Origin: Mesorhizobium erdmanii USDA 3471
Lineage (GTDB): Bacteria > Pseudomonadota > Alphaproteobacteria > Rhizobiales > Rhizobiaceae
Assembly: GCF_000472705.1 (NCBI RefSeq)
Contig: NZ_AXAE01000005.1
Span: forward strand, 124,001-188,000
Reading direction: 5' to 3'
DNA length: 64,000 nucleotides
Under the pieces are notes generated by a model. It saw nothing but the letters and a program-made list of their open reading frames with translations. It did no database searches and had not been told where the DNA came from. Shown one piece after another: positions 42,463-51,285 of this stretch; the stretch's first letter is position 1, and each line of letters begins with the position of its first letter. A program made the position numbers and the translations under genes.

Positions 42463-43479
42463 ATGCATGTCTCGCTCGACACCATGGTGGATACGCTGAA
42501 GGCGGCGGCCGAATCCAGCCGTCTGCGCATATTGGCATTGTTGTCGCGCGGCGACCTCACTGTTTCCGACCTCACCGAAATTCTCGGCCAGTCGCAGCCG
42601 CGTGTCTCGCGGCACCTGAAGCTTTTGCTCGAGGCTGGGCTGATCGGCCGTTACCAGGAGGGGTCGTGGGCCTTCTTCCGCCTGTCGGATGCCGATTCCG
42701 CGCGTGACTTCGTCATGGGGCTGGTTTCCAGCATTCGCGGTGCCGATCCCCAGGTCGAGCGCGATCTCGAGCGCCTAGCCTCGGTCAAGCGCAAGCGGCA
42801 GGACCGGGCGACGGAGTATTTTTCGGTGAACGCGGCAAGCTGGGACCATATCCGTTCACTGCATGTACCGGACCGTGCCGTCGAGGCGGCGATGCTGAAG
42901 CTGGTCGGCAAGCGGCCGTTCCAGTCGATGCTCGACCTCGGCACCGGCACCGGGCGGCTGCTCGAGATATTCTCGCCGCTCTACCGGCGCGGCGTCGGCA
43001 TCGACATGTCGCGCGAAATGCTGACCGTGGCGCGCGCCAATCTCGACAAGGCCGGCGTTTCGAACGCGCAGGTGCGGCAGGGCGATATATTCTCGCCGCC
43101 AGTCGAGCGCGATGCCTTCGATCTCGTCACCATCCACCAGGTGCTGCACTATCTCGACGATCCGGCCCGCGCCATCCACGAGGCGGCGCGGCTTTTGCGC
43201 CCGGCCGGCCGGCTGGTCATCGTCGACTTCGCACCGCACGCGCTGGAATTCCTGCGCGACGAGCATGCTCATGTCAGGCTCGGCTTTTCCGACCGGCAGA
43301 TCAGCGAGTGGTTCGCCGAGGCCGGCCTCGACCTCGAGGATGCCCAGGAATTCGAGCCGCGCGGCGGCAACGAGGCAAGGCTCACGGTAAAACTCTGGCT
43401 TGGCCGCGACCGGCGGCTTTTGATCGCCGATCCGGCCAGTGAGCAGACCAAAGTAAACTCGATAGGGGAAATCGCCTGA
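42463..43479 (+). CDS. ArsR-type DNA-binding domain fused to a SAM-dependent methyltransferase domain
   Basis: 338 residues. Residues ~8-85 are an ArsR winged helix (LKAAAESSRLRILALLSRGDLTVSDLTEILGQSQPRVSRHLKLLLEAGLIGRYQEGSWAFFRL) without a CxC metal site. Residues ~140-270 are a class I methyltransferase with motif I DLGTGTGR at 158-165, GIDMSREMLTVARANLD and TIHQVLHYLDDPARAIHEAARLLRPAGRLVIVDF. The pairing suggests a regulator that reads SAM or S-adenosylhomocysteine. The next gene, metF, starts inside its stop codon (TGATG), linking it to methionine supply. Whether the methyltransferase half is catalytic or only a sensor cannot be told. Confidence 0.9.
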   Translation: MHVSLDTMVDTLKAAAESSRLRILALLSRGDLTVSDLTEILGQSQPRVSRHLKLLLEAGLIGRYQEGSWAFFRLSDADSARDFVMGLVSSIRGADPQVERDLERLASVKRKRQDRATEYFSVNAASWDHIRSLHVPDRAVEAAMLKLVGKRPFQSMLDLGTGTGRLLEIFSPLYRRGVGIDMSREMLTVARANLDKAGVSNAQVRQGDIFSPPVERDAFDLVTIHQVLHYLDDPARAIHEAARLLRPAGRLVIVDFAPHALEFLRDEHAHVRLGFSDRQISEWFAEAGLDLEDAQEFEPRGGNEARLTVKLWLGRDRRLLIADPASEQTKVNSIGEIA

Positions 43480-44396
43480 TGAACCAGTTCCGCTTTTCCC
43501 GCCGCCCCGACATTGGCGACAAGGTCAAGGTTTCCTTCGAATTCTTCCCGCCCAAGACCGATGAGATGGAGGCACGGCTATGGGACACGGTCACCCGGCT
43601 GGAGCCGTTGAAGCCGAAATTCGTCTCAGTGACCTATGGCGCCGGCGGCTCGACGCGTGAACGCACGGCGCGCACCATCAGCCGCATCCTGAACGAAACC
43701 AGCCTGACGCCGGCCGCGCACATGACCTGCGTCGACGCCGCCCGCCATGAGGTCGACGCGGTAATCCAGGAATTCGCCGATATGGGCGTGAAGCGCTTCG
43801 TTGCCTTGCGCGGCGACCCGGCCGCCGGCGTCGGCACAGCCTACCGTCCGCATCCGGAGGGCTATGCCAACGGTGCCGACCTGGTCGGCGCTCTGAAAGA
43901 TGCCGGCGATTTCGACATTTCGGTCTCGGCCTATCCGGAGAAGCATCCTGAAAGCCCCGATTTCGCCACCGACATCGACATGCTGAAGCGCAAGGTCGAC
44001 AATGGCGCGACGCGGGCAATCACCCAGTTCTTCTTCGATAATGATCTTTATGAGCGCTATGTCGAGCGGGCGCGCCGCGCCGGCATCTACATCCCGATCG
44101 TGCCGGGCATCCTGCCGGTGCACAATTTCACCCAGGTCGCCAATTTCTCGGCGCGCTGCGGCGCGCTGGTGCCGGCATGGCTGGCCGAGCGCTTCGAGGG
44201 CCTGCAGAACGACCCGCAGACGCATGCGCTGGTGGCTTCGGCCGTCGCCGCCGAGCAGGTGCTGGACCTGGTCGAGCGCGGCGTGGGCGACTTCCACTTC
44301 TACACGATGAACCGCGCCGACCTTGTCTTTGCCATCTGCCACATGATCGGCATCCGCTCGCACGAGGCGGAGGTGGCAGGCTCGGCCGCAGCGTAA
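43479..44396 (+). CDS. metF: 5,10-methylenetetrahydrofolate reductase
   Basis: 305 residues, a single FAD TIM barrel. KVSFEFFPPKTDEME carries the catalytic Glu, then VSVTYGAGGSTRERT, AHMTC, ALRGDP, VSAYPEKHPES, ITQFFFDNDLYERYVERARRAGIYIPIVPGILPV and GDFHFYTMNRADL. It makes 5-methyl-THF for methionine synthase. Translationally coupled to the ArsR-methyltransferase gene and followed by a terminator. Confidence 0.96.
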   Translation: MNQFRFSRRPDIGDKVKVSFEFFPPKTDEMEARLWDTVTRLEPLKPKFVSVTYGAGGSTRERTARTISRILNETSLTPAAHMTCVDAARHEVDAVIQEFADMGVKRFVALRGDPAAGVGTAYRPHPEGYANGADLVGALKDAGDFDISVSAYPEKHPESPDFATDIDMLKRKVDNGATRAITQFFFDNDLYERYVERARRAGIYIPIVPGILPVHNFTQVANFSARCGALVPAWLAERFEGLQNDPQTHALVASAVAAEQVLDLVERGVGDFHFYTMNRADLVFAICHMIGIRSHEAEVAGSAAA

Positions 44397-44413
44397 GGGT
44401 TAGCCAGAAAGGC

Positions 44414-44445
44414 AAAAGGCCGGGTAAAAACCCGGCCTTTCGAAT
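44414..44445 (+). terminator. Terminator of the metF operon
   Basis: AAAGGCCGGGT-AAAA-ACCCGGCCTTT is an 11-bp perfect stem with a tetraloop; the trailing T-rich run is short. Confidence 0.8.
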
Positions 44446-44487
44446 TGCTTAGACTATCTGGTGCTGGTCTTCCCCGTGTTGGCGGGT

Positions 44488-44574
44488 TCAGGGAAGGACG
44501 CCCATAATGAGGGCGCCGATGAAAGCGAACGCAGCACAAATCATCAATGCGTTGATTGGCCTCGTAAGTCCCAT
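44488..44574 (-). CDS. 28-residue hydrophobic (single-pass membrane) small protein
   Basis: A short frame reads MGLTRPINALM followed by ICAAFAFIGALIMGVLP: a basic N-terminus and one transmembrane helix. Its support is an exact AGGAGG Shine-Dalgarno 7 bases before the ATG (minus strand, 44582-44587) and a promoter-like pair 34 bases above the start. It lies alone in the gap between metF and a transporter. Function unknown; short membrane proteins often modulate transporters or membrane stress systems. Confidence 0.65.
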   Translation of the reverse strand: MGLTRPINALMICAAFAFIGALIMGVLP

Positions 44575-44607
44575 GACATAGCCTCCTCTTAAAGAGCTAT
44601 GCTTGGG

Positions 44608-44635
44608 AGTCTAGGTTCATTTGTGCCACAGGCAA
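44608..44635 (-). promoter_or_regulatory. Promoter-like pair for the 28-residue protein
   Basis: On the minus strand TTGCCT (44635-44630) and TAGACT (44613-44608) are 16 bases apart and about 34 bases before the ATG. Confidence 0.4.
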
Positions 44636-44828
44636 GCGGAAAATGTGCTGCATTGCGACGTGATTGTGAAGATTGCGACCCGATTTCTGCCGTTAGCCGT
44701 TGAAACTTCTCGGCAAAAACCCGCTTCGGACCTGTGAATAAATTATGGCGACGGCATGTCGATCCTGTGTCATGGCAGCGCTACCACCGCGAAACCCGAC
44801 TTCGACTCTCGCGTCAATGCGGTTCAGT

Positions 44829-45752
44829 CTACCGCCTTGCAAGGACGCGCCCGTCAATTGTGAGAAGACCGAGCCCGATCAGCACCACGCCGCCGATCTC
44901 GAACAGTTCGAGCCGTTCTCCGAGGAAAAGAAAACCAAGCAGCATGGCGCTGGCCGGCACGATGAGCGTGACCAGCGAGGCGTTGGTGGCGCCGGCCGAG
45001 GCGACGAGGTTGAAATAGAGGATATAGGCAAAAGCGGTGGAGAGCAGCGCCAGCGCCAGCACCGCCGCCCAGACAGGCGGTGAGGCCGAGAACAGGCCGG
45101 CGGTGCCGTGCGCCAGCAGCACGACCGGAATCATGATGATGGTCGAAGCGGTCAGCTGTCCGGTGGCGATGACCGGCGAGGGCACGCCCTTGAAGCGGCG
45201 GGCGACCATCAGCGCGATGCCATAGGACAAAGACGCGCCGATCAACGCGAATTTCGCCCAGACAGGGCCGCCAAGCCCGGCGAGCAGGCCGGGGCCGATC
45301 ATCACCGCGGTGCCGGCGACGCCGAGCCCAATGCCGGCGAGCTTGTTCCAGGATAGCTTTTCGTCCGATGTCAGCGCGTTGGCGAGGATCAGTGTCCAGA
45401 ACGGCGTGGTCGCGTTGAGCACCGAGGCGACGCCGGCGCCAAGTTGGGTCTGGCCCGCGAAGATCAACGAGAAGGGGACGACATTGTTGGTGAAGGCCAG
45501 CAGGAAGAACAGGCCGGCATGGGGAAAGGCGAGACGGAAGGAAGGGCCGCGAATGGCCAGGTAGAGCCGCAGCGCGATCGCGGCGATGGCGACGCGAAAC
45601 AGCACCAGTACCAGCGGGTGAAGCTCCGCCACCGCGATGCGGGCGAAGAAGAACGAGCCACCCCATATAGCGCCGAGCAGCAGCAACTGCCCCCAGTCGG
45701 TGAGCGTCATCGGTCCGCGTGGCGTTGAAGTCGCGGCTATTGCCATGCCCAT
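44829..45752 (-). CDS. EamA/DMT-family transporter
   Basis: 307 residues with ten hydrophobic segments in two EamA repeats (LLLLGAIWGGSFFFARIAVAEL... and ALIGASLSYGIALMVARRFKGV...). LNATTPFWTLILANALTSDEKLSWNKLAGIGLGVAGTAVMIGP and LVTLIVPASAMLLGFLFLGERLELFEIGGVVLIGLGL are the paired repeat ends. Probably an exporter of amino acids or metabolites. ATG 45752 follows a run of nine G (minus strand), which may serve as Shine-Dalgarno and is prone to slippage; ATG 45746 is an alternative. Confidence 0.9.
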   Translation of the reverse strand: MGMAIAATSTPRGPMTLTDWGQLLLLGAIWGGSFFFARIAVAELHPLVLVLFRVAIAAIALRLYLAIRGPSFRLAFPHAGLFFLLAFTNNVVPFSLIFAGQTQLGAGVASVLNATTPFWTLILANALTSDEKLSWNKLAGIGLGVAGTAVMIGPGLLAGLGGPVWAKFALIGASLSYGIALMVARRFKGVPSPVIATGQLTASTIIMIPVVLLAHGTAGLFSASPPVWAAVLALALLSTAFAYILYFNLVASAGATNASLVTLIVPASAMLLGFLFLGERLELFEIGGVVLIGLGLLTIDGRVLARR

Positions 45753-45963
45753 GTCCCCCCCCCGATGACCGACATGCCGGCCCGAATGCCAGCCGGTCAG
45801 ACACAGGCATATCCGGTCCGGCGACAAGGGCCACCCGAAACCTGATGGCTGACAACGTCGCTAAAAACTAGCGCCGCGGCGTGAGCGGCACGAGACACAG
45901 AATTGTTTTCATTAGCCGCTAGCTTGGATTAATTGTGCGCAGGCTGAAGTCGAGGATTCGTCA

Positions 45964-47184
45964 ATGCAGCGATTCGAGAATGCCGGCGAGGCGGCCCTGG
46001 CCCTTCGTCCCGACGAACCGGTCTATTGCTTCCGCCCGCAGGTGCTGAAGGCCGACGCCCGGCAGTTCATGGGCATGTTCCCCGGCAAGACCGCCTATGC
46101 GGTCAAGACCAATGGCGAGCAGATCGTGCTGAAAACCTTGGTGGAGGCCGGCGTCACCGCCTTCGACGTCGCTTCGCCCGGCGAGTTCGCCGCCGTGCGC
46201 GCCGTCTCCGCCGATGCCGAGATGCTCTACATGCACCCGGTCAAGGCGCAGTCGGATATCAAGCTGGCGCTGGAGAAATACGGCATCCGCGTCATCTCGC
46301 TCGACCATGAGGACGAGATCACCAAGTTGACCCGGGTGGTTCGGGCGCTGGATATCGATCCGGGCGGGGTCAGCGTATTCGTTCGGGTGCAGACAAAGGG
46401 CCACGCGGCCTATGAATTGTCGAAGAAATTCGGCGCCGGGCCGGCCTATGCCGTGGAACTCGCGGAACGGCTGAACCGCACCGGCTACAAGGTCGGCCTG
46501 TGTTTCCATGTCGGCAGCCAGATCGAGGATCCCGACACCTATGAGCGGGCGCTGGCCTCGGCCGACTGGGTGCGCAACCGCCTGACGTTCGACCTCGCCG
46601 GGCTCGACGTCGGCGGCGGCTTTCCAGCCGAATACGGCCACGATCCCAACCGCAAGCAGGTCGAGATGCCGTCGCTCGGCCAGATCATGTCGCGGCTGTC
46701 GGGCGACCTGAAGGAATATCAGTTCGACCAGATACCGCTGGTGGCCGAGCCGGGCAGGGTGATCGTGGCGCGCTGCCTGTCGCTGATCGTGCGCGTGCTG
46801 TTGCGCAAGGGCAAGCGGCTCTACATCAATGACGGCATCTGGGCGTCGCTGTCGGATTCATGGACCGGCAAGATCACGCTGCCGGCCCGTTTCATTCCCG
46901 ATCCGGCGATCAGGACCCGCAACGGCGATGAAAAGAACATCGTGCCGTTCAAGGTCTGCGGCGCCACCTGCGATTCCGTCGACATCCTGTCCAGGCCATT
47001 CTGGCTTCCGGAGACTGTGGACACCGGCGACTGGATCGAGATCGGCCATATCGGCGCCTACTCGCTGTCGCTGCGGACCCGCTTCAACGGCTTTTATCCC
47101 GATACGTTCGTCGAGGTGACGACACCGTTCGACGAAGGCGACGCGCCGCAGGGATTTGCCAGTCTGGAGACGATGGCGGATTAG
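45964..47184 (+). CDS. Fold-type III PLP decarboxylase, ornithine/lysine decarboxylase-like
   Basis: 406 residues. The Schiff-base Lys48 is in TAYAVKTNGEQIVLKTLVEAG; ASPGEFAAVRAV, CFHVGSQIEDP, LDVGGGFPAEYG and VAEPGRVIVA shape the barrel. The active-site cysteine is in KVCGATCDSVDIL, the CxxTCD-type signature of ornithine and related decarboxylases. It gives putrescine (or cadaverine) for polyamines. Substrate choice between ornithine and lysine is not readable here. Confidence 0.9.
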   Translation: MQRFENAGEAALALRPDEPVYCFRPQVLKADARQFMGMFPGKTAYAVKTNGEQIVLKTLVEAGVTAFDVASPGEFAAVRAVSADAEMLYMHPVKAQSDIKLALEKYGIRVISLDHEDEITKLTRVVRALDIDPGGVSVFVRVQTKGHAAYELSKKFGAGPAYAVELAERLNRTGYKVGLCFHVGSQIEDPDTYERALASADWVRNRLTFDLAGLDVGGGFPAEYGHDPNRKQVEMPSLGQIMSRLSGDLKEYQFDQIPLVAEPGRVIVARCLSLIVRVLLRKGKRLYINDGIWASLSDSWTGKITLPARFIPDPAIRTRNGDEKNIVPFKVCGATCDSVDILSRPFWLPETVDTGDWIEIGHIGAYSLSLRTRFNGFYPDTFVEVTTPFDEGDAPQGFASLETMAD

Positions 47185-47187
47185 GGG

Positions 47188-47250
47188 AGTAAGGCAGTAA
47201 GGCAGTAAGGCAGTAAGACAGTAAGGCAGTAAGGCAGTAAGGCAGTAAGG
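47188..47250. repeat. 8-bp tandem repeat (AGTAAGGC, 7 full copies plus a partial)
   Basis: AGTAAGGC is repeated from 47188, with copy 4 reading AGTAAGAC; the array starts 3 bases after the decarboxylase stop. Such octanucleotide arrays vary in copy number by slippage. Confidence 0.95.
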
Positions 47251-47304
47251 GGTGGTGGCAATCACTGCTTTCGGGTTCGTTTCCCCTTGCCCTAACCTAC
47301 AGCG

Positions 47305-48483
47305 CTACAATTTCCCCAACAGCTCCGGTGTCGGCCAGCCATCCACCGGCAATCCCAATCGCATCTGTTCCTTGCGGATCGCTTCGCGGGTGTTGGTGCC
47401 GAGAATGCCGTCGACGGTGCCGACATCGTAGCCTCGGGCTTCGAGCTTGGTCTGCAGCTCTTTCATCTGGTCGTTGTTGAGGCCGGGTTCCGGAGCGCGC
47501 GGGTCAAGCGGCGGTGCGCCGGCCAGCCGCGCGGCGAGGTTGGCCGCGGTCAGGGCGTAGGTGAAGGACTGGTTCCATTCGAGATAGACGTCGAAATTCT
47601 CGTAGGTCAGGAAGGCTGGCCCCTTGCGCCCCATGGGCAGCGCCAGGCCGGCCTTCAGGCCCTTGTCAACCAGCGGCGAGCCGTCGCGATTGGTGACGCC
47701 CCATTCAGCCCACTGCGTCAGCGGCAATTTGTTGGTGCGCCCGGTCTGGTCCCACGGCATCTCGTCGGGTACGCGCACTTCCTGGATCCAGGGCTCGTCG
47801 CGCTTCCAGCCGCGCGACAGCACTTTGTTTGCCGTGGTCATGATCACGTCGGGCACGCTGCCCCGCAGGTCGATCTTGCCGTCGCTGTCGCCGTCGACGC
47901 CGCGCGCGAGATAGTCCGAAGGCAGGATCTGCGTCTGCCCGATCTCGCCGGCCCAGGCGCCGGTGACATCGGCCGGCAGCACGCCGCGATCGATCAGTTC
48001 CAGGAGCGGCACCAGTTGCTGACGAAACAGTTGCGGCCGGCGGCAGTCGTGCGAGAGCGTCACCAGCGCGCTCAGTGTGTGGAAGTCGCCTTGCACCGCG
48101 CCAAAATCCGTTTCCAGCGCCCAGAAAGCGGTGATGACAGGTGCCTGGACGCCGAACTGCTGGTCGGCGCGCGCGAAGATATCGGCGTATTTCTTCATGT
48201 TCGCCGCACCTTGCTTCAGCCGATAGGCCGAGATCATGCGGTTGGAGAATTGGACAAAAGTCTGCGTGAACACGCCCTGGGCACGGTCGCGTGCCAAAGC
48301 CCGGTCGTCGATCCTGGCATCTTCCAGCGCGTCGAGACCGACGGCGCCGACACCGGCTGCCTTGGCTTCCGCCGCCACGCCCTGTTTCCAGGTTTCGAAG
48401 TCGCCGCCGCATTCCTGCGCCATCGCCGGCAAGGCCGTGGCGCACAGGAATAGCGCCGCGAGGGCTTGAGAACGCAGTCGCAT
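47305..48483 (-). CDS. Lytic murein transglycosylase (MltB family) with a C-terminal peptidoglycan-binding domain
   Basis: 392 residues. Signal peptide to PAMAQE; a catalytic Glu124 in AFWALETDFGAVQGDFHTLSALVTLSHDCRR; then the long MltB-type SLT_2 fold (GEIGQTQILPSDYLARGVDGDSDGKIDLRG, KVLSRGWKRDEPW). The last ~60 residues (LNNDQMKELQTKLEARGYDVGTVDGILGTNTREAIRKEQMRLGL) are a PG_binding_1 module. It cleaves glycan strands in the periplasm. ATG 48483 follows AAGGAAG. Confidence 0.93.
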   Translation of the reverse strand: MRLRSQALAALFLCATALPAMAQECGGDFETWKQGVAAEAKAAGVGAVGLDALEDARIDDRALARDRAQGVFTQTFVQFSNRMISAYRLKQGAANMKKYADIFARADQQFGVQAPVITAFWALETDFGAVQGDFHTLSALVTLSHDCRRPQLFRQQLVPLLELIDRGVLPADVTGAWAGEIGQTQILPSDYLARGVDGDSDGKIDLRGSVPDVIMTTANKVLSRGWKRDEPWIQEVRVPDEMPWDQTGRTNKLPLTQWAEWGVTNRDGSPLVDKGLKAGLALPMGRKGPAFLTYENFDVYLEWNQSFTYALTAANLAARLAGAPPLDPRAPEPGLNNDQMKELQTKLEARGYDVGTVDGILGTNTREAIRKEQMRLGLPVDGWPTPELLGKL

Positions 48484-48720
48484 CAGCTTCCTTTCGAAAC
48501 GAAGAGGGCATTGTCGTGCTTGGCTAAAACCCCAACGCCCTGAAGTACCGGCGGTTGCACTCTTCACCGCTGGCTGTGTCGAAAAGCAGGCGACAGGCCC
48601 GGTGTCAACGGTTCTTCTGCGGCAGCCACCATTCCCTATGGCTTCGTTGCCGTCGAACCCGGTTCAACGGGAACTCTCCCGGAGTGATTTAGTCGATGCG
48701 GTGCTGCCGTTGAACTGACG

Positions 48721-49512
48721 TCAACGGGAGTTCTGCCGCAGCCACTTGTTCCATGCAGCTTCCGAGCCGTTGAAGACATTGATGTCGGACTTGCCGGTCA
48801 TGCCGGGAACGATGCCGGTTCCGGTGTACTGCCAGAAGGTAAAGGGGTGGCTGCCATATTTTTCGCGCGGGTGGCCGGCGACTGAGCGTAGCCAGTAGGG
48901 GTAGCCGCGGAAGGTCGACAGTTGATTGTCGTCGAAGAAGTCGACCGAGGTGTAGATGATCGGCTTCTTGCCGTAATGCCGTTCGACGATTTCGAGGAAG
49001 GTGGTCATTTCGCTGCGCACCGTGGCAGGGTCGGGGCGTAGTCGGCAGGTCGGCGATTTGGGGTTCCATTCCATGTCGAGGACGGGAGGCATGGATGAGC
49101 GGTCGACGGGCACGTTCTGGATGAACCAGCGTGCCTGCTGGGCGGCCGGGGTGCAAAAATAGAAGAAATGATAGGCAGCGCGCGGCACGCCGGCGGCTTT
49201 CGTGCGCGCCCAGTGCTCGTTGAAATACTCATCGAAGCGGTCGCCGCCTTCGGTAGCCTTGATGAAGGCGAAGGAAATGCCGTTCGACTTGGCCGTCGGC
49301 CAGTCGACCGAGGTTTGGTACTTGGAAACATCGGTGCCGTGGACGGCATAATTCCACGGCGCGCCGCTGTCCCATTCATGCGGCTTGGAATCGGCGAAGC
49401 GCGGCGCGCGCACCGCGACCGTCGGGCTGCTGGAAGCGGACGGCGACAGATCGTCGACGGTCGAGCAGGCGCCAAGCAGCGTCAGCATGAAAAGAACCGC
49501 AAGACGGCGCAT
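48721..49512 (-). CDS. GH25 (Chalaropsis-type) lysozyme lipoprotein
   Basis: 263 residues. A lipobox (LTLLGAC, lipidated Cys16) and a Ser/Pro-rich tether precede the catalytic barrel. HGTDVSKYQTSVDW carries the first Asp (about 61), and VLDMEWN the conserved Asp/Glu pair. IIYTSVDFFDDN and FWQYTGTGIVPGMTGKSDINVFNGS complete the fold. It is a membrane-anchored muramidase; why a rhizobium keeps one next to the transglycosylase is unclear, but both remodel peptidoglycan. ATG 49512 follows GGAAG. Confidence 0.92.
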   Translation of the reverse strand: MRRLAVLFMLTLLGACSTVDDLSPSASSSPTVAVRAPRFADSKPHEWDSGAPWNYAVHGTDVSKYQTSVDWPTAKSNGISFAFIKATEGGDRFDEYFNEHWARTKAAGVPRAAYHFFYFCTPAAQQARWFIQNVPVDRSSMPPVLDMEWNPKSPTCRLRPDPATVRSEMTTFLEIVERHYGKKPIIYTSVDFFDDNQLSTFRGYPYWLRSVAGHPREKYGSHPFTFWQYTGTGIVPGMTGKSDINVFNGSEAAWNKWLRQNSR

Positions 49513-49890
49513 CACAACTTCCAAGCCGGAATCAGCCGGTCGCTGATGGGTCTGTGCATCGATGGCCGGTTCGGCCCCCTCCGAACGATCGCCCCACGCA
49601 TCGTCCGGCATTTTTCGTGCATGTCGTTGTCCCAAAATCGCTGAGCACTTTTGGGCGCATGCATCATGTGATCGCCGATCATGGTTGATAATCGGTTGAC
49701 GGCGCTCGACAAGTACCCCGATTTTGCGGAAGCAATGGCGGCAATTCGATGACATAAGGTTCGGGCGAAAGCCTAAAGCGCGTCGCATTGAAACGGATTG
49801 GCGCGACGCGTTTTAGGTTTCTCATTTTTATGCATGTCGTTCTCGCAAAACCGCGGTCACTTTTGCGCGACATGCATTCGGAGGAAACAG
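49513..49890. repeat. 378-base intergenic region with two hairpin repeats of one family
   Basis: Two direct copies (49618-49664 and 49830-49877) share GCATGTCGTT...AAAA...CACTTTTG...CATGCAT and fold into hairpins. In copy 1 CCCAAAA pairs with TTTTGGG; in copy 2 CGCAAAA pairs with TTTTGCG, a compensatory change. A separate hairpin CCTAAAGCGCGTCGC/GCGACGCGTTTTAGG lies at 49772-49817. No further gene is seen here. Confidence 0.8.
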
Positions 49891-51270
49891 ATGCGGTTCG
49901 TGGTCAAGATCGTCAAATGGCTGCTTGGCCTGATCGTGCTGGCGGTCGCCGCGGTCTTCGCCTGGCTCTATATCGCGCCGCCCGAACTGATCCGTGTCGG
50001 TTCGGGCTATTCGGCCAAGATCGTCTGCTCCAACGTCTTCATTGCCGGGCGCGATGCGAAGGAGGTGCTTGCCGTCGACGTGCAGGCGCCCGGACACCCG
50101 CTGCTGCGGCTGATGCGAGTCTCGGTCGACAAGAACAGGGGGACGGTCTCGGCCGGGCTGCTCGGTTTCCTCGGCAAGAGCGAAGCGGTTTCGCGCGACG
50201 GGCTGGGCTGCGCCTCGGTTCCCGACAGTGATGTCGGCAAGGCGCGGCGCACGGCGGTCCATGCCGAGCCATTGGCAACCAGCCAGGATACGCTGTGGCC
50301 CGAAGGCGAGCGGGTCGACGCCTCACAGGATCCGGTTATTGCCAAGCTGCTGGACGACGCGGCGCTGACCGGTCCCGGCATGCGCGCGGTGGTCGTGGTC
50401 AAGAACGGCCGCGTCGTCGCCGAACGCTATGGCGATGGCTTCTCCGCCAAGACGCCGTTGCTCGGCTGGTCGATGACCAAGACGGTGAACGCCGCCATCA
50501 TCGGCACGCTGGTCAAGGACGGCAAGATGGCGGTCGACAACAAGGGACTGTTCGCGCCGTGGAGGGCGGACGGCCGCGCAGCGATCAGCCTTGCCGACAT
50601 GATGGCGATGTCGAGCGGGCTGGAATTCAACGAGGACTATGGCGACGTCGCCGATGTCACGCGCATGCTCTATCTCGAACCCGACATGGCGGGTTATGCC
50701 GAATCAAAACCGCTGGCGGCCGAGGTCGGCAAGGTGTTTTCCTATTCGAGCGGTACGGCGGTGATGCTGTCACGCCTCTGGCAGGATGCGATCGGCGACA
50801 AGGCCAAGGCGCTGACATGGCCGCGCTCGGCACTGTTCGAACCGCTCGGCATGCACAGCGCCGTGCTCGAAACCGACGAGCAGGGCACCTTCGTCGGCTC
50901 ATCCTATCTCTACGCCACGGCGCATGACTGGGCCCGCTTCGGCCAGTTCCTGCTGCAAGGCGGGGTCTGGAACGGCAACCAGATCCTGCCCGTGGGCTTC
51001 GTCGACTGGATGCGCGAGCCGGCGCCGGCGTCAAAAGTATATGGCAAGGGCCAGTTGTGGATCGAAGCGCCGGGCGACGAGGGCAATCCCGGCGCCGGCG
51101 TGGCCGCCGGCTTGCCCAGGGACACCTACTGGATGGAGGGACATGACGGACAGACGGTCGCCATCATTCCGTCGGAGCAATTGGTGATCGTGCGGCTTGG
51201 CCTGACGCCGGCCAAACATGGCTACCGCCCGCAGACGATGGTCGGCGCGCTGGTGAAGGCGCTGCACTAG
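49891..51270 (+). CDS. Membrane-anchored serine beta-lactamase-fold protein (class C/esterase-like)
   Basis: 459 residues. One N-terminal helix (VKWLLGLIVLAVAAVFAWLYIA) anchors a periplasmic domain. The SxxK nucleophile is Ser194/Lys197 in LGWSMTKTVNAAI, the YxS/N motif is Tyr285 (FSYSSGT), and the third motif is EGHDGQ. The fold (Beta-lactamase PF00144) includes DD-peptidases, esterases and class C-like enzymes; the long N-terminal extension of ~130 residues makes a true antibiotic-resistance role unlikely. ATG 49891 follows GGAGGAAA; upstream ATGs are in the repeat. Confidence 0.88.
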   Translation: MRFVVKIVKWLLGLIVLAVAAVFAWLYIAPPELIRVGSGYSAKIVCSNVFIAGRDAKEVLAVDVQAPGHPLLRLMRVSVDKNRGTVSAGLLGFLGKSEAVSRDGLGCASVPDSDVGKARRTAVHAEPLATSQDTLWPEGERVDASQDPVIAKLLDDAALTGPGMRAVVVVKNGRVVAERYGDGFSAKTPLLGWSMTKTVNAAIIGTLVKDGKMAVDNKGLFAPWRADGRAAISLADMMAMSSGLEFNEDYGDVADVTRMLYLEPDMAGYAESKPLAAEVGKVFSYSSGTAVMLSRLWQDAIGDKAKALTWPRSALFEPLGMHSAVLETDEQGTFVGSSYLYATAHDWARFGQFLLQGGVWNGNQILPVGFVDWMREPAPASKVYGKGQLWIEAPGDEGNPGAGVAAGLPRDTYWMEGHDGQTVAIIPSEQLVIVRLGLTPAKHGYRPQTMVGALVKALH

Positions 51271-51285
51271 CCCTGCAAATCTTGT

